Assembly: GCA_037969115.1 (NCBI GenBank)
Contig: JBBKWQ010000113.1
Location: 1 to 23,449, forward strand
DNA length: 23,449 nt
From: JBBKWQ01 sp037969115
Lineage (GTDB): Bacteria > Actinomycetota > Acidimicrobiia > Acidimicrobiales > Ilumatobacteraceae
Reading direction: 5' to 3'
Shown here in pieces: positions 22,088 to 23,449 of the stretch (its first letter is position 1; each line of letters opens with the position of its first letter). Under the pieces are notes generated by a model that was given only the letters and a program-made list of their open reading frames with translations, had not been told where the DNA came from and ran no database searches. The position numbers were made by a program, and so were the translations under genes.

Positions 22088-23449
22088 CTACTGCGTGACC
22101 CAGGCCTTCACGGCCGACGCACCGGTGGCATTCACCTGCACCACTGCGGTGGACACGGCATTGCCGGCGGTGCTCTCGATCTTGATCGTGCGCTGGGCGA
22201 CCGGGTTCTCGATGTCGAGCTTGAACGTGCTCGGCGGGTCGAACGGCACGAAGCGTCCGGCGACCAGGCCACCACGGAACCGCACGTCGGACCCGGAGGG
22301 ATCACCGACGTTGGTGCGGATCTCGACCTGGCCCTGTGGCACGGCGACGTAGCTGAAGACCTCGAAATCGACGGTGTGGCCGCCGGTGAGGTCGAACTCG
22401 ATGATGGGTTCGGGCTTGATCGGGTCAGGGATCGGGTTCGGTGTGGGCGGTGGCGTCGGGCCGCTGGCCGCGGTCGGCGTCGCCGGCGGCGAGTCAGCCG
22501 ACTCCAGCGACGACCCGAACCCGTTGAACGCGTGACCAACGACGATGTAGGGCTCGTTGTTGTTCAGCCCGTAGACGATGCAACTGTCGGCCGTTGGGTT
22601 GGTGACGACATCGATCCAGCAGGTTCCGCGCACCACGCCGCCGGCGTCGAGCGCGTCGGCGCGATATCCCAGGATGGGGGAACCACCGTCGAATGCCGAG
22701 GCCACGCCGCGGGCACGGATCGCTCCGTCGAGCGGGTCGGGCGCGGTGGCAACGGGTGGATCGGGAACCGCGCTCGGAAGGGTGACGTTGGGTGTGACGG
22801 TGATGGGTGCAGAGGGGACCGAGTCGCCGGCCGCGGTGGTGGTGACCACGGTGAACGTGTACGGCGTGCCGTTCGTGAGGCCGTCGATGGCACACGACCG
22901 GAACGTCTGACCCGGATTGGTCAGCTCGGGGTCACACGCGCCGCCGCTGTTGGCCTCGACGAGGTAGCTGTCGATCGGGAGGCCACCCCAGGTACTGATG
23001 GGTGGTGCCTCCCACGTGATCACCACGGCGCCGTTGTGGGCCACACCGCTCACATTGATGGGCGGAGCAGGCGGTTCGGGCTTGGGGTTGTGGATGTTCG
23101 CCGCGTACCCGCCGTCGTGAGCGGGCTCTTCCGGCGTGACCCCACCGACGAAGGAGAACGGGACGCCGATGACGTTCGGCACGTCAAGATCAGCAGACAC
23201 ACCACTCGGGCCGTCATCGGCTTCGTCGTCGCCGTTCACCGACATGATCGACACGCCGGCGGTCGGTAGCGCCGCTTCCTCCAACGGGTCGACGTAGCGC
23301 CGGTTGAACGTGACGTTGAACGGGCCCGTACTGCCATTCGTGTTGTCGACCACGATCCTGGCGTTCTCGCCGAGGATGAACGTGGCGCCTTGACCACTGA
23401 TGTTGACCGGAGGCACGGGGTCGCCGGGACCGGGAGCCGGCCACTGCTG
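22088..23449 (-). CDS. C-terminal part of a fibronectin type III surface protein, cut by the window edge
   Basis: The open frame enters from the right edge without a start and ends with TAG at 22090-22088, giving about 453 residues. The first part (QQWPAPGPGDPVPP onward) includes a beta-rich segment with FNVTFNRRYVDPLEEA. Two fibronectin III-like domains follow: one around VVITWEAP and LTNGTPYTFTVVTTTAAG, and a second, more divergent one around NEPYIVVGHAFNGFG. A Pro-rich linker (GPTPPPTPNPIPDPIKP) leads to a C-terminal beta domain. There are no transmembrane or LPxTG motifs at the C-terminus, so it is probably secreted. Its stop is 26 nt from the convergent ABC gene stop, with only a weak 5-bp hairpin (22076-22088) between. 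Function is likely adhesion or matrix-related, but this is inferred from domain type. Confidence 0.75.
   Translation of the reverse strand, partial: QQWPAPGPGDPVPPVNISGQGATFILGENARIVVDNTNGSTGPFNVTFNRRYVDPLEEAALPTAGVSIMSVNGDDEADDGPSGVSADLDVPNVIGVPFSFVGGVTPEEPAHDGGYAANIHNPKPEPPAPPINVSGVAHNGAVVITWEAPPISTWGGLPIDSYLVEANSGGACDPELTNPGQTFRSCAIDGLTNGTPYTFTVVTTTAAGDSVPSAPITVTPNVTLPSAVPDPPVATAPDPLDGAIRARGVASAFDGGSPILGYRADALDAGGVVRGTCWIDVVTNPTADSCIVYGLNNNEPYIVVGHAFNGFGSSLESADSPPATPTAASGPTPPPTPNPIPDPIKPEPIIEFDLTGGHTVDFEVFSYVAVPQGQVEIRTNVGDPSGSDVRFRGGLVAGRFVPFDPPSTFKLDIENPVAQRTIKIESTAGNAVSTAVVQVNATGASAVKAWVTQ

Noticed and set aside
22063..22090. Terminator between the ABC transporter and Fn3 genes
   Set aside because: Only a 5-bp GCCGA/TCGGC stem with a 3-nt loop and no T tract is present, too weak to call.
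22010..23269. 419-residue open frame on the plus strand
   Set aside because: It is an Asp/Arg/Gly/Val-rich antisense shadow of the fibronectin-III gene, which has clear domain patterns on the minus strand.
1..23449. CRISPR array, insertion sequence, prophage or integrase
   Set aside because: No regularly spaced repeats, transposase or integrase motifs, or flanking direct repeats were seen; base composition looks uniform.

Overview
The window is high-GC DNA with dense, overlapping genes, GTG starts and some starts that look leaderless. Gene content (a conservon-type sensor/roadblock/DUF742/GTPase operon, a full set of type IV pilus motor genes, HTTM-type membrane proteins) points to an actinobacterium. 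I would guess class Acidimicrobiia (Ilumatobacter-like). That placement is an inference from gene content; no search was possible.

Left third (1-8490): a type IV pilus (T4P) locus. The major pilin gene (pilA) is on the minus strand, followed by a perfect-stem terminator. A small coiled-coil protein gene is transcribed away from it. A minus-strand operon-like run reads: coiled-coil protein (407 aa), pilB extension ATPase, pilC platform protein, pilT retraction ATPase and a degenerate DUF429 protein. The prepilin peptidase gene (pilD) sits between pilC and pilT on the opposite strand. Together these supply pilin, pilin processing, inner-membrane platform and both motors; PilM/N/O/Q-type alignment or secretin genes are not in the window.

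Middle (8491-17085): after a 439-bp divergent intergenic region comes a conservon (cvnA-B-C-D): HAMP/histidine-kinase-like sensor, roadblock/LC7 protein, DUF742 protein and Ras-like GTPase, all overlapping or nearly touching. Then come a 5'-3' exonuclease, the SRP RNA gene (minus strand), tRNA-Ser(GGA), tadA, a minus-strand pair (a second Cvn/MglA-like GTPase plus a DUF4388/PATAN-like protein), and tRNA-Ser(CGA).

Right third (17086-23449): an HTTM-like membrane protein with a small translationally coupled partner, a secreted lipoprotein alpha/beta hydrolase of the TAP/SlpD type, a divergent ABC exporter half-transporter, and the C-terminal part of a fibronectin-III surface protein cut by the window edge.

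The most interesting system-level idea is that two GTPase switch modules (CvnABCD and the GTPase + DUF4388 pair) lie beside a complete T4P motor set. By analogy with MglA/MglB polarity control and PATAN-type regulators that act on PilB/PilC in other bacteria, they are candidates for a T4P polarity or motor-control circuit in an actinobacterium. This is a hypothesis from context, not something the sequence proves.
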